From Laspinema palackyanum D2a (GTDB taxonomy: Bacteria; Cyanobacteriota; Cyanobacteriia; Cyanobacteriales; Laspinemataceae), in assembly GCA_025370845.1 (NCBI GenBank), contig JAMXFF010000047.1:1-57665 (forward strand): 57,665 nt of DNA, in the 5' to 3' direction. This document shows positions 1 to 8,957 of the stretch, in pieces; the stretch's first letter is position 1, and every line of letters begins with the position of its first letter. The notes beneath the pieces were generated by a model. That model saw only the letters and a list, made by a program, of their open reading frames with translations, had not been told where the DNA came from and did no database searches. A program made the position numbers and the translations under genes.

Positions 1-290
1 CCCTTAGCAAGGGGAGGGTTGGGTGGGGTCTCCGGAGCCCTCCCCTTAGCAAGGGGAGGGTTGGGTGGGGTCTCCGGAGCCCTCCCCTTAGCAAGGGGAG
101 GGTTGGGTGGGGTCTCCGGAGCCCTCCCCTTAGCAAGGGGAGGGTTGGGTGGGGTCTCCGGAGCCCTCCCCTTAGCAAGGGGAGGGTTGGGTGGGGTCTC
201 CGGAGCCCTCCCCTTAGCAAGGGGAGGGTTGGGTGGGGTCTCCGGAGCCCTCCCCTTAGCAAGGGGAGGGTTGGGTGGGGTCTCCGGCAC
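1..290. repeat. 42-bp tandem repeat, about 7 copies
   Basis: A 42-base unit is repeated almost perfectly about 6.9 times from the window edge to position 290, and probably continues to the left. Each unit contains the palindrome CTCCCCTTAGCAAGGGGAG followed by GGTTGGGTGGGGTCTCCGGA. The array stops two bases before the nifJ stop codon. The same palindromic core, with other loop bases, recurs singly at 10970-11375 and 27846-27990, so this looks like local amplification of a dispersed repeat. The 129-codon open frame through it (19-408) is a by-product of the period being a multiple of three. Confidence 0.95.
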
Positions 291-291
291 T

Positions 292-3200
292 CTAGGCTTT
301 TGTCACCTCACCGGCAGCCGCTTCCCCATTGTGAGTTTCCAGATGACGGGAAGCAAGATATTCATACATCTCCCAACGGGTGTTGATGTCGTTTTGTGCT
401 TCCGCTAATAACCGCTTGGCATCAGCGGGTTTGGTTTTGGTCAACATCTTGAATCGGTTCTCGTTGTACATGGAATATTCCACCCCTTTCTTGGGCGATC
501 GCATATCCAATTGCAACGGATTTTTCCCTTGTTCCACCAAATCCGGGTTATAGCGATACAGCAACCACCGTCCCGCTTCTACCATGTCTTTCTGGTGATT
601 CATGGCAGTCGTCATGTTGATGCCGTGGGCGATACAGTGAGAATAGGCGATAATTAAGGACGGTCCGTCATACGCTTCGGCTTCTAGGAAGACTTTCAGA
701 GTATGTTCGTCTTTGGCCCCCATTGCGACGCTGGCGACGTACACATTCCCATAAGTCATGGCAATTAAGCCCAAGTCTTTCTTGGCGGCAGGTTTGCCAC
801 CGGCGGCGAATTTGGCGACGGCCCCTCGGGGAGTGGCTTTGGAGGCTTGTCCTCCGGTGTTGGAGTAAACTTCGGTATCTAGGACAAGGATATTGACATT
901 TCGTCCGGAGGCGATGACGTGATCTAAACCACCGTAGCCGATGTCATACGCCCAACCGTCACCACCGATAATCCACACATCTTTTTTGACGAGGTAATCG
1001 GCTAGACTGGCGAGTTGCTGGGCATCTGGGGAGTTCATCCCTTGTAATTTTTCTTTGAGGGCTGCGACGCGATCGCGTTGTTCCCAGATGTCGGCTTCGT
1101 TTTTCTGGGTGGCATTGAGAATGCCGGTAACGAGGTTGTCTCCAATCTCACTGCTGAGTTTTTGGAGTAATTCGGCGGCGAATTGGGCTTGTTTATCGAT
1201 GGAAACCCGGAATCCTAGGCCGAATTCGGCGTTATCTTCAAACAGGGAGTTGGACCAAGCGGGTCCCCGTCCTTCGGCGTTTTGTGCCCAGGGGGTGGTG
1301 GGGAGGTTGCCGCCATAGATGGAGGAACAGCCGGTGGCGTTGGCGATGACACTGCGATCGCCAAACAGTTGAGAGACTAACTTGAGATAAGGAGTTTCGC
1401 CACATCCGGCACAAGCGCCGGAGAACTCGAAGAGGGGTTCTTGGAGTTGTTGCTGACGAATGCGATCGAGATGCAATGTGCGGCGATCGGGGTTGGGTAA
1501 GTTCATGAAGAATTCCCAGTTTTCCCGTTCAGGTTCCCGCAGCGGAATCTGCGCTTCCATGTTAATCGCTTTCAGGGACGGCATGGATTTGTTTTTGGCG
1601 GGACAAACTTCGACACAGATGCCACAGCCGGTACAATCTTCCGGGGAGACTTGAATGGTAAACTGAGTTCCAGCGAAGTCTTTATCTTTAGTATCGGTTG
1701 CCTTAAAGGTAGCCGGTGCATTAGCTAGTTCTGCCGGTTCATAAACTTTCCCTCGGATGACGGCATGGGGACAAACCATGATACATTTGCCGCATTGGAC
1801 GCACACATCCGGGTCCCAAACGGGAATTTCTGTGGCAATATTCCGTTTTTCCCATTTGGAGGTAGCGGTGGGATAAGTGCCATCACAAGGTAAGGCACTC
1901 ACGGGCAGAACTTCCCCTTCTTTCACCAGCATTTTGCCTTCCACTTCGCGAACAAAGGCGGGGGCTAAATCGGGAACAGCGGGTTGTTTGTGCAGGGAAC
2001 TGTTAGCTTGTCCGAGAGGAACTTCAAACAGGTTGGCGAGGGTATTATCCACCGCTTGCAGGTTCATGCGGACGATTTCTTTGCCTTTTTTGCCGTAGGT
2101 TTTCTCGATCGCCTTCTTGATTTGGGCAATGGCTTCGTCCCGAGGCAGAACTCCAGCTAAGGCGAAGAAACACACCTGCATGACGGTGTTAATCCGTCCA
2201 CTCATGCCACTGTCGCGGGCGACTTTGTTGGCATCAATGGTATAGACTTTTAAGCCTTTGCGGACAATTTTTTCTTGGGTTTCAATGGGGAGTTGATTCC
2301 AAACTTCCTCATGGGGATAGGGGCTATTTAAGAGGAAGATCGCACCCGGGGCGGCTGCACTTAAAACGTCTAATTTTTCCAGGAAAATCCACTGATGACA
2401 GCCGATAAAGTTGGCTTGTTCAATCAGGTAAGTGGAACGAATCGGTTGGGGTCCAAACCGTAGGTGGGAAATGGTAATTGCCCCGGATTTTTTGGAGTCA
2501 TAGACAAAGTAGCCTTGGGCATAATTGTCTGTTTCTTCCCCAATAATTTTAATGGAGTTTTTGTTCGCCCCCACGGTGCCATCGGACCCTAATCCATAGA
2601 ACATTGCCCGAACTACGCTATCGGGTTCGGTGGAGAAATTGGGGTCGTAATCTAGGGATGTGTGAGTGACATCATCATTGATGCCGATGGTAAAGTGATT
2701 TTTGGGTTTAGCTTGGCTAAGATTATCAAAGATAGCTTTGACCATCGCCGGAGTGAATTCCTTGGAGGATAAGCCATAGCGCCCTCCCACCAGTTTCGGC
2801 AAGCGATCGCCGGTCCATTCTTCATGCATCGCGGTGACGACATCCAGATACAAGGGGTCACCTCCGGCCCCCGGTTCTTTTGTGCGATCTAAGACTGCGA
2901 TCGCCTTGACGGTTTCCGGGATAGCAGCAACCAACCGTTTCATATCCAAGGGCCGATACAGTCGCACTTTCAAGACGCCGACTTTTTCCCCTTGGGCGTT
3001 CAAGTAATCGACAGTTTCATGGACGGTTTCGCAACCGGAACCCATTAAGATAATTAGGCGATCCGGGTCTGGTGCACCGTGATACTCAAACAATTGATAC
3101 TTGCGTCCCGTGAGTTCTCCAAACTGGTCCATTGCCTGCTGTACGATGTCGGAACAGTCGGTATAGAAGGGGTTGACTGTTTCTCTCGCTTGGAAATAGA

Positions 3201-3873
3201 CATCGGGGTTTTGGGCTGTTCCCCGCAAGACGGGGCGATCGGGAGTTAAGGCGCGATCGCGATGGGCGAAGACTCCCGCATCATCAATCAGCGATCGCAA
3301 GTCCTCATCCTCTAACAGTTCTACTTTCTGGATTTCGTGAGAGGTCCGGAACCCATCAAAGAAGTGAATGAAGGGGATGCGGGATTTCAAGGTTGCCGAT
3401 TGAGCAATTAAGGCAAAATCATGGGCTTCCTGGACCGAGGCGGAACATAAGAGGGCAAATCCGGTACTGCGGACCGCCATCACATCACTATGATCCCCAA
3501 AAATCGAAAGGGCTTGGGCTGCCAGCGATCGGGCGGCAACGTGAATGACTGCACAAGTGAGTTCCCCGGCTATTTTGTAGAGATTGGGGATCATTAATAG
3601 TAATCCCTGAGACGCGGTAAAGGTGGTTGTCAGGGAACCTGTTTGCAAGGCCCCATGTACCGTTCCCGCCGCCCCCGCCTCACTTTGCATTTCCACCACC
3701 GAGGGAATCGTCCCCCAGAGGTTCGGACGCCCTTCGGACATCCAAGCATCCGCCCATTCTCCCATCGGTGAAGCGGGGGTAATGGGATAAATGGCAATTA
3801 CTTCATTTAATTTATACGCAACTCGGGCAACAGCCTCGTTTGCGTCAAGAGTCGCAAATGTTCTCGTACTCAT
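292..3873 (-). CDS. nifJ: Pyruvate:ferredoxin (flavodoxin) oxidoreductase
   Basis: This cytoplasmic enzyme converts pyruvate and CoA to acetyl-CoA and CO2 while reducing ferredoxin or flavodoxin. The 1193-residue length is normal for the single-chain family. The N-terminal pyrimidine-binding domain carries YPITPASPMGE near residue 30. Two [4Fe-4S] ferredoxin motifs follow, CVQCGKCIMVCP near 690 and CTGCGICVEVCP near 745. The thiamine diphosphate motif GDGWAYDIGYGG lies near 968, with VYSNTGGQ after it. In cyanobacteria this enzyme feeds electrons to fermentation and can supply reductant to the Hox hydrogenase, which is encoded just upstream here. Its 3' end abuts a 42-bp tandem array. Identity is certain; use under dark or low-oxygen conditions is inferred. 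Confidence 0.98.
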   Translation of the reverse strand: MSTRTFATLDANEAVARVAYKLNEVIAIYPITPASPMGEWADAWMSEGRPNLWGTIPSVVEMQSEAGAAGTVHGALQTGSLTTTFTASQGLLLMIPNLYKIAGELTCAVIHVAARSLAAQALSIFGDHSDVMAVRSTGFALLCSASVQEAHDFALIAQSATLKSRIPFIHFFDGFRTSHEIQKVELLEDEDLRSLIDDAGVFAHRDRALTPDRPVLRGTAQNPDVYFQARETVNPFYTDCSDIVQQAMDQFGELTGRKYQLFEYHGAPDPDRLIILMGSGCETVHETVDYLNAQGEKVGVLKVRLYRPLDMKRLVAAIPETVKAIAVLDRTKEPGAGGDPLYLDVVTAMHEEWTGDRLPKLVGGRYGLSSKEFTPAMVKAIFDNLSQAKPKNHFTIGINDDVTHTSLDYDPNFSTEPDSVVRAMFYGLGSDGTVGANKNSIKIIGEETDNYAQGYFVYDSKKSGAITISHLRFGPQPIRSTYLIEQANFIGCHQWIFLEKLDVLSAAAPGAIFLLNSPYPHEEVWNQLPIETQEKIVRKGLKVYTIDANKVARDSGMSGRINTVMQVCFFALAGVLPRDEAIAQIKKAIEKTYGKKGKEIVRMNLQAVDNTLANLFEVPLGQANSSLHKQPAVPDLAPAFVREVEGKMLVKEGEVLPVSALPCDGTYPTATSKWEKRNIATEIPVWDPDVCVQCGKCIMVCPHAVIRGKVYEPAELANAPATFKATDTKDKDFAGTQFTIQVSPEDCTGCGICVEVCPAKNKSMPSLKAINMEAQIPLREPERENWEFFMNLPNPDRRTLHLDRIRQQQLQEPLFEFSGACAGCGETPYLKLVSQLFGDRSVIANATGCSSIYGGNLPTTPWAQNAEGRGPAWSNSLFEDNAEFGLGFRVSIDKQAQFAAELLQKLSSEIGDNLVTGILNATQKNEADIWEQRDRVAALKEKLQGMNSPDAQQLASLADYLVKKDVWIIGGDGWAYDIGYGGLDHVIASGRNVNILVLDTEVYSNTGGQASKATPRGAVAKFAAGGKPAAKKDLGLIAMTYGNVYVASVAMGAKDEHTLKVFLEAEAYDGPSLIIAYSHCIAHGINMTTAMNHQKDMVEAGRWLLYRYNPDLVEQGKNPLQLDMRSPKKGVEYSMYNENRFKMLTKTKPADAKRLLAEAQNDINTRWEMYEYLASRHLETHNGEAAAGEVTKA

Positions 3874-4383
3874 ATTTTTAACCTTTGTGAAGCAACGATT
3901 TAGCTTTTGTGCGCCTAAATAGGCCGGATTAGCCCGGGCAGGGTTCCCAGGAATCAGGGAAAATTTTTCCAGTCAATCCGCAATCCGATGACTCCCTCTT
4001 GTGTACTAATCCTTTCAGCAATTTTTGAGGGGTTGTTTAAGGGGAACGGTCCAGTTAAACAACTTTTGTTTTGTTTAATTTGCCTTGCTCATAACTTGAT
4101 TTTGTTTTGCAACCCCCAGGTTTCTTAACTTGATTTTAACCCTCCTTAAAACGGACAGTTGCTCTTTTTCTCCTCTTGATTATAACATCCTCATCGATGA
4201 TAATTGGAAGATTTTTTTGGGGAAATTACCCCGGATGATTCGGAAGCCGTTTTCTACCGGGTAATTGGCCTTATAGGGGTGGGTAATTGCTTAAATTGAT
4301 TGTTTAATTTTTATTAAAATTTTAGGGGAAATTCCTAAAATATGGTATTATCCTGAAATGGTAAATTTGTTACATAACTTATC
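3874..4383. other. Intergenic region upstream of nifJ
   Basis: About 500 bases between the nifJ start and the terminator behind hypC. The sequence is AT-rich, with runs of T and A around 4040-4140 and 4290-4360. It must hold the nifJ promoter on the minus strand, but I could not pick a convincing -10/-35 pair. No open frame with coding character was seen. Confidence 0.6.
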
Positions 4384-4418
4384 AAAAAAACCGCCCCCGT
4401 TGAGGGTAGCGGTTTTTT
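4384..4418 (-). terminator. Rho-independent terminator behind hypC
   Basis: On the minus strand a stem AAAAAACCGC...GCGGTTTTTT with a G/C-rich interior lies 33 bases beyond the hypC stop codon and runs straight into a U tract. This is the expected end of the hox-hyp transcript. The flanking A run means it could also work on the plus strand. Confidence 0.85.
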
Positions 4419-4450
4419 AACAAGATGTCTTGGTTCATCAAGTGGGGGGA

Positions 4451-4684
4451 TTAGACCTCTTGGATTTGTTTAAAATAATCTAAAGTTTCTTGCGCTTCGC
4501 CCTCATCGATGATACTCAAGGCAAACCCGACATGAATGATCGCATAGTCCCCTACTTTGGCCTCGGGGACATAGGCAAGATTCACGGTTTTGACCACGCC
4601 GCCAAAGCTGACCCGGCCCGATCGCAACAACGGTTCGTCATTTTCATTAATACTGATAATTTGGCCCGGTATTGCTAAACACAT
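4451..4684 (-). CDS. hypC: [NiFe]-hydrogenase maturation chaperone HypC
   Basis: A small cytoplasmic chaperone that works with HypD to carry the Fe(CN)2CO unit to the hydrogenase large subunit. The protein has 77 residues, typical for HypC/HupF. It begins with MCLAIPGQI, whose Cys2 is the essential ligand of the family. The C-terminal half (YVPEAKVGDYAIIHVGFAL) is also diagnostic. It lies 8 bases downstream of hypF on the same strand, so the two are co-transcribed, and a strong terminator follows. Its partner HypD is not in this window. Confidence 0.97.
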   Translation of the reverse strand: MCLAIPGQIISINENDEPLLRSGRVSFGGVVKTVNLAYVPEAKVGDYAIIHVGFALSIIDEGEAQETLDYFKQIQEV

Positions 4685-4692
4685 TCTGAAAA

Positions 4693-7035
4693 TTACTCCT
4701 GATTCAGATTTCGATAGGCGGCAACCACTTGCCCCAGGGCAATCCCCCCATCATTGGGCGGGATCCGTTGATGCCAGTAAGGACGGAACCCCTTTAATTT
4801 TAACCGACGAATGACCTGTTCCGTTAAGTAGGCATTTTGAAAACAACCCCCGGTGAGCACAATTCGTTCCTCGCCGACCCATTGGGCAACCGCCAGGATA
4901 GAGTCTACTAAGGTATTATGAAATTTAGCAGAAATAATTCCTATGGGGAGGCGATCGCCTACATCTCTTAAGATTGCTAAAATTGTCGGTTCCCAATCCG
5001 CAATGGCCACCCCTTCCCCGGTTTGAATGGGTAAGGGATAACTTTCCTCGGTCATCCAACCTTCTAGGGCAAATTCCAAGGCAGTCGCCGCTTGTCCTTC
5101 AAAACTAATCTGAGATTTCAACCCGGCGATCGCTGCCACGCCATCAAACAACCGTCCCACACTAGAGGTAACCGGAGTATTAATCTGTTTCTCTAACATT
5201 GATCGCAGCAGGGTCAACTCCAACGGGGTAAACGCCTGGAGGATATGTTGATAATTTTCAGTTACCCCCTCCGTAAACAACCGATTGCCCAACACTTCAT
5301 ATAATAACCCCAAGGCCACCCGGCGAGGTTCCTTCACCGCCTTGTCCCCTCCCAACAGGGGAAACGTGCGAAAATGGGCCACTCGGTCCCAGGATTGGGG
5401 AGAAACCCGCAGAAACTCACCGCCCCAAATCGTCCCATCTAACCCATATCCCGTCCCATCCCAGGCCACTCCCAAGACTGTTTCCTCTAAAAGTTGATTT
5501 TCCGCCATACAAGCGAGAACATGGGCATAATGATGTTGAACCTCTATTTGTGGCAATCCTAATCCCTCAGCAAACCGGGTAGACCGATAGTCCGGATGGG
5601 CATCTCGGGCGACAATTTCTGGGTTTGCCTCATACAGTTGCTGTAAACTCGCAGTCGCCTCCTGAAATGCCTGAAATGCTTGGGGTGTCTCTAAGTCTCC
5701 GATATGTTGACTCACAAAAATTTGGGGGAATACGCCAATAGCGACTGCACTTTTCAAATGAGCACCCACTGCTAAAATTGCGGGGGGAGACGGAGGAGAA
5801 TCCGGGGTAACTTTCAGGGAAATGGGTAAAGGCGCATACCCTCGGGCCCGTCGCATCACCATTTCCCGCCCTGCCACAACCCTCACAACCGAGTCATCCA
5901 CCGCCCGAACAATTGGGCGATCGTGGACGAGAAATCCATCGGCAATGTTTTTTAGGCGATCGCGCGCTTCCCATTCATCGATACAAATTGGTTCATCAGA
6001 AAGATTACCACTCGTCGCTACTACAGGTTTACCCAACCCTGTCAACAGGAGATGATGTAAGGGTGTGTAAGGCAACATCACCCCCAAATAGGGATTATCC
6101 GGGGCAACTTCTGGGGCAATATTCGTTGCAGTGTCAGACAACCGTCGCAATAACACAATCGGACATTCTGGCGATCGCAACAGTCTCTCCTCAATTGCCG
6201 TTACCTGACACTCGTGGCGAACTTGTTCCAATGAGGGATACATGACTGCAAATGGTTTTTCTTCCCGATGCTTACAACGCCGCAGACGACGGACTGCTGC
6301 TGAGTTGCCTGCATCAACCATCAAATGAAATCCACCTAATCCCTTAACCGCCAAAATTTGACCGCGATTCACTGTAGAAATGGCATCCTTTAAAGCGCGA
6401 TCGCCCGTTGCCAATACCTCTCCCAACTCCGTCCAAAATTCCAACTGTGGACCACAGTTAGGACAAGCATTCGGTTGGGCATGAAATCGCCGATTTAAGG
6501 GATTGTCATATTCCGCCTGACAGTCGGGACACATCTGAAATTCTTGCATCGACGTATTGGCGCGATCGTAAGGTAATTCCCGAATAATCGTATAACGAGG
6601 ACCGCAGTTAGTGCAATTGGTAAACGGATAACGATAGCGGCGATTCTGGGGGTCAAAAATCTCCTGCAAACAATCGGGACAAGTCGCAATATCCGGCAAC
6701 ACCACCGCCGTTTTTGCCCCCGCCACACTGGGCCGAATTTCAAACGCCGTAAACCCCACCGGTTCTAACCAAGAGGATTCCAGAGATTGAATAAAGGAAA
6801 TTGCTGGTTTTTCTCGGTCCAATCGCAGTAAGAAGGTTTCTAATTGTTCGGGGGTTCCTTCTACTTCAATAAACACTCCTTGGGCAGAATTATTCACCCA
6901 TCCGTTCAGTTGCAGTTCGGTAGCAAGTCGATAAATAAAGGGACGAAATCCCACCCCCTGTACCGCCCCTCGAACAGTGATGGAGACGCGAGTTAAGTTA
7001 GGCATAACAATAGGAGATTTCAATAATAAATTCAT
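4693..7035 (-). CDS. hypF: Carbamoyltransferase HypF
   Basis: Uses carbamoyl phosphate and ATP to transfer a carbamoyl group to the C-terminal cysteine of HypE, the source of the cyanide ligands in [NiFe]-hydrogenase. The 780 residues show the full family order. An acylphosphatase domain comes first (VRGAVQGVGFRPF, about 22-34). Two zinc-finger pairs of CxxC follow (CPDC...CTNC and CPDC...CPNC, about 118-195), then a YrdC-like domain (about 210-380) and a Kae1-like domain with HHYAHVLACMAEN and LTGGCFQNAYL. The start at 7035 has AGGGGAAA about 10 bases upstream; an internal Met at 7005 lacks a ribosome site. A hairpin-rich gap separates it from hypB. Confidence 0.97.
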   Translation of the reverse strand: MNLLLKSPIVMPNLTRVSITVRGAVQGVGFRPFIYRLATELQLNGWVNNSAQGVFIEVEGTPEQLETFLLRLDREKPAISFIQSLESSWLEPVGFTAFEIRPSVAGAKTAVVLPDIATCPDCLQEIFDPQNRRYRYPFTNCTNCGPRYTIIRELPYDRANTSMQEFQMCPDCQAEYDNPLNRRFHAQPNACPNCGPQLEFWTELGEVLATGDRALKDAISTVNRGQILAVKGLGGFHLMVDAGNSAAVRRLRRCKHREEKPFAVMYPSLEQVRHECQVTAIEERLLRSPECPIVLLRRLSDTATNIAPEVAPDNPYLGVMLPYTPLHHLLLTGLGKPVVATSGNLSDEPICIDEWEARDRLKNIADGFLVHDRPIVRAVDDSVVRVVAGREMVMRRARGYAPLPISLKVTPDSPPSPPAILAVGAHLKSAVAIGVFPQIFVSQHIGDLETPQAFQAFQEATASLQQLYEANPEIVARDAHPDYRSTRFAEGLGLPQIEVQHHYAHVLACMAENQLLEETVLGVAWDGTGYGLDGTIWGGEFLRVSPQSWDRVAHFRTFPLLGGDKAVKEPRRVALGLLYEVLGNRLFTEGVTENYQHILQAFTPLELTLLRSMLEKQINTPVTSSVGRLFDGVAAIAGLKSQISFEGQAATALEFALEGWMTEESYPLPIQTGEGVAIADWEPTILAILRDVGDRLPIGIISAKFHNTLVDSILAVAQWVGEERIVLTGGCFQNAYLTEQVIRRLKLKGFRPYWHQRIPPNDGGIALGQVVAAYRNLNQE

Positions 7036-7050
7036 AACTAATTTCCCCTG

Positions 7051-7230
7051 TTTGTAGTAACGACTTCAGTCGTTTCCGGATTGTTCGTAGTAACGACTTC
7101 AGTCGTTTCCGGGTTCGTACTCAAGAGGGATAACGACTGAAGTCGTTACTACGAACTAAGAGAAGAGAACGACTGAAGTCGTTACTACGAACTAAGAGGG
7201 ATAACGACTGAAGTCGTTACTACGAACAGA
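7051..7230. repeat. Five hairpin repeats (AACGACTTCAGTCGTT family)
   Basis: The gap between hypB and hypF holds five copies of a unit built on the 16-base hairpin AACGACTTCAGTCGTT, usually preceded by TTCGTAGT. Two copies are direct (7059-7074, 7092-7107) and three inverted (7132-7147, 7168-7183, 7203-7218), so the whole block can also fold on itself. The same family occurs at 17153-17275 between hoxE and hypE. Confidence 0.95.
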
Positions 7231-7237
7231 AGAGAAA

Positions 7238-8029
7238 TCATGAAACTGCACTGACTGGCGACTTCTTCAAATGCTGTTCTAAATATCCATACCACTCACT
7301 CATTCCTTGTCCTTTCCGCGAAGATACTTCAAAAACTGCTGCTTGCGGTGCCATTTTTCTAATATTTTCTAACGCCTTCTCCCGGTCAAACTCCACCGCT
7401 TCGGCAATGTCAATTTTACTAATAATCACCACTTGGGCCGATTTAAACATTGTCGGATACTTCAACGGTTTATCTTCCCCTTCCGTCACCGACAATAACA
7501 CCACTCGCAAATCTTCCCCTAAATCATAAGCAGCAGGACAAACTAGATTGCCCACATTTTCAATCACCAATACATCTAAGGCATCTAAATTAAGCTGTTG
7601 GGCAGCTTTCAACACCATATCCGATTCTAAATGGCAGACAGTTCCTGTGGTAATTTGGACCGCTGATGCCCCACTATTGCTGAGTCGAATAGCATCGTTA
7701 TCGGTTTCTAAGTCTCCGACAATGATGCCGGTGGGAATGCGACTGCCGATATCCTGAACCATCCGTTCTAAGAAGGCGGTTTTCCCAGAACCCGGGGAAG
7801 AAAGTACATTCAAAACCAGCAAATTTTTAGCCATAAAATAGCCGCGATTTCGTTCGGCAAGGCGGTCATTTTTGGCTAAAACTGATTGTCCCACCACAAT
7901 GGTTTGATGGGTGTCATCATGATGATGATGGTGATGGCCATTTTCATGACTGTGAGTATGGCCATTTTCATGACTGTGAGTATGGATTCCGACTTCTCCG
8001 ACGACGCTGCATCCGCAATTAGTACACAT
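7238..8029 (-). CDS. hypB: Hydrogenase nickel incorporation GTPase HypB
   Basis: A GTPase that delivers nickel to the hydrogenase large subunit together with HypA. The 263 residues begin with the high-affinity nickel motif CxxCGC (CTNCGC, residues 2-7). A histidine-rich stretch follows at about 17-42, including HHHHHH, likely for nickel storage. The P-loop is SSPGSGKT near residue 77, and the G-domain motifs GDLETD and VISKID follow. It starts 3 bases after the hypA stop codon, so the two are coupled. Identity is certain; the storage role of the histidine tract is inferred from other HypB proteins. Confidence 0.98.
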   Translation of the reverse strand: MCTNCGCSVVGEVGIHTHSHENGHTHSHENGHHHHHHDDTHQTIVVGQSVLAKNDRLAERNRGYFMAKNLLVLNVLSSPGSGKTAFLERMVQDIGSRIPTGIIVGDLETDNDAIRLSNSGASAVQITTGTVCHLESDMVLKAAQQLNLDALDVLVIENVGNLVCPAAYDLGEDLRVVLLSVTEGEDKPLKYPTMFKSAQVVIISKIDIAEAVEFDREKALENIRKMAPQAAVFEVSSRKGQGMSEWYGYLEQHLKKSPVSAVS

Positions 8030-8032
8030 CAG

Positions 8033-8374
8033 TTATGAAACCTCCAAGGATGTTAACTCGATTTCTTGTCCGCTTTGGATGTGATGGGTAAGTTGATGAC
8101 AATGGGGACATTCATAAAACAAATCAATGGGTTCAAAGTTGCGATCGCAGGTGGGACAATGACAAATCACCGGAACTCGTTCAATTTCAAATTTTGCCCC
8201 TTCTGCGATCGTGCCTCGGGTTACCACATCAAAGGCAAATTCTAAGGCATCCGGAACCACCCCAGACAATTCCCCCACCCGCATTTTCAGGCGATGAATT
8301 TTGCTGGCATTTTGTGCTAAAGCACAATCTAAAGCAATATTTAAAGTATTCTCCATCAAACTAACTTCATGCAT
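8033..8374 (-). CDS. hypA: Hydrogenase maturation nickel metallochaperone HypA
   Basis: A 113-residue nickel metallochaperone, partner of HypB. The N-terminus MHEVSLMEN contains the conserved nickel-ligand His2. The zinc site is formed by C73-x2-C76 and C89-x2-C92 (CPTC, CPHC). Length and motifs fit the HypA/HybF family exactly. It lies between hoxW and hypB on the minus strand and is almost contiguous with hypB. Because only one hydrogenase is visible here, it probably serves HoxH. Confidence 0.98.
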   Translation of the reverse strand: MHEVSLMENTLNIALDCALAQNASKIHRLKMRVGELSGVVPDALEFAFDVVTRGTIAEGAKFEIERVPVICHCPTCDRNFEPIDLFYECPHCHQLTHHIQSGQEIELTSLEVS

Positions 8375-8391
8375 AATAATCTAAGTTATCT

Positions 8392-8940
8392 TTACTCTCC
8401 CCCATCCTCCCCATCTCCCAATTCTCCCCCATCCTCCCCATCCTCCCCATCTCCCAATTCTCCCCCATCTCTACCCCCAGTTTCAATCAACTCCGCGATC
8501 GCCTCCAATGCCTCCGCCATTCCTCGTTTAGTAACCGCAGAAAACGTCTCCCCAAACTCGAAATCTATCGCCGGAATTGCCACTAACCACCCTTGGGGAG
8601 ACTTGCCATAGAGGGTTTTAGCGAGAATCAGCAGGGAGGACGGGTCGCTACTATGACCTAAACTCTGAGGAGAGATGAGATGATCGCCGTCGAGTTTGAC
8701 CACTTGTAGTCCTTGTTCCTCCGTGGCGGGATAGGCATCGATAAAGATGGCCAAATCTACCTCAGACAGAGGTTCGGCCAATTCCGGGGTGAGTTGGTGT
8801 TGAGACAGCGATCGCACCTTGGGTAATCCCCAGGATGCCACTTCCTCCGCCACCCGTTGTCCTACGCCGTCATCGCGACGCAGGTCATTTCCATATCCGA
8901 TCGCCAGAATTGCCGGGGACTCCTGTGGGATTGACAGCAT
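8392..8940 (-). CDS. hoxW: Hydrogenase maturation protease HoxW
   Basis: An endopeptidase of the HybD/HycI family that removes the C-terminal extension of HoxH after nickel insertion. The core reads AILAIGYGNDLRRDDGVG near the start, with the conserved N and D that bind nickel in this family, and FIDAYPA further on. I chose the ATG at 8940, 17 bases after the preceding stop; a TTG at 8964 would overlap the preceding gene. The protein is 182 residues, longer than usual, because the last 27 or so residues are a low-complexity GGELGDGEDGG tail encoded by a short tandem repeat (8396-8473). That tail is probably not functional. Confidence 0.93.
   Translation of the reverse strand: MLSIPQESPAILAIGYGNDLRRDDGVGQRVAEEVASWGLPKVRSLSQHQLTPELAEPLSEVDLAIFIDAYPATEEQGLQVVKLDGDHLISPQSLGHSSDPSSLLILAKTLYGKSPQGWLVAIPAIDFEFGETFSAVTKRGMAEALEAIAELIETGGRDGGELGDGEDGEDGGELGDGEDGGE
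8396..8473. repeat. CTCCCCCATC/CTCCCAATT low-complexity repeat
   Basis: Short imperfect tandem units built from CTCCCCCATC, CTCCCCATCT and CCCAATTCTC lie inside the 3' end of hoxW and encode its Gly/Asp/Glu tail. The unit length is a multiple of three, so the frame stays open. Confidence 0.85.
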
Positions 8941-8957
8941 TTTCTTGATTTGATTCT

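Noticed and set aside
19-408. A 129-codon frame at the left edge
   Set aside because: It reads the 42-base tandem repeat, whose length is a multiple of three, and then the complement of the nifJ end. It has no recognisable product.
7051-7230. Palindromic block between hypB and hypF considered as a CRISPR array or operator cluster
   Set aside because: Spacers are short, similar and of unequal length, and copies invert halfway. It fits a dispersed hairpin repeat.
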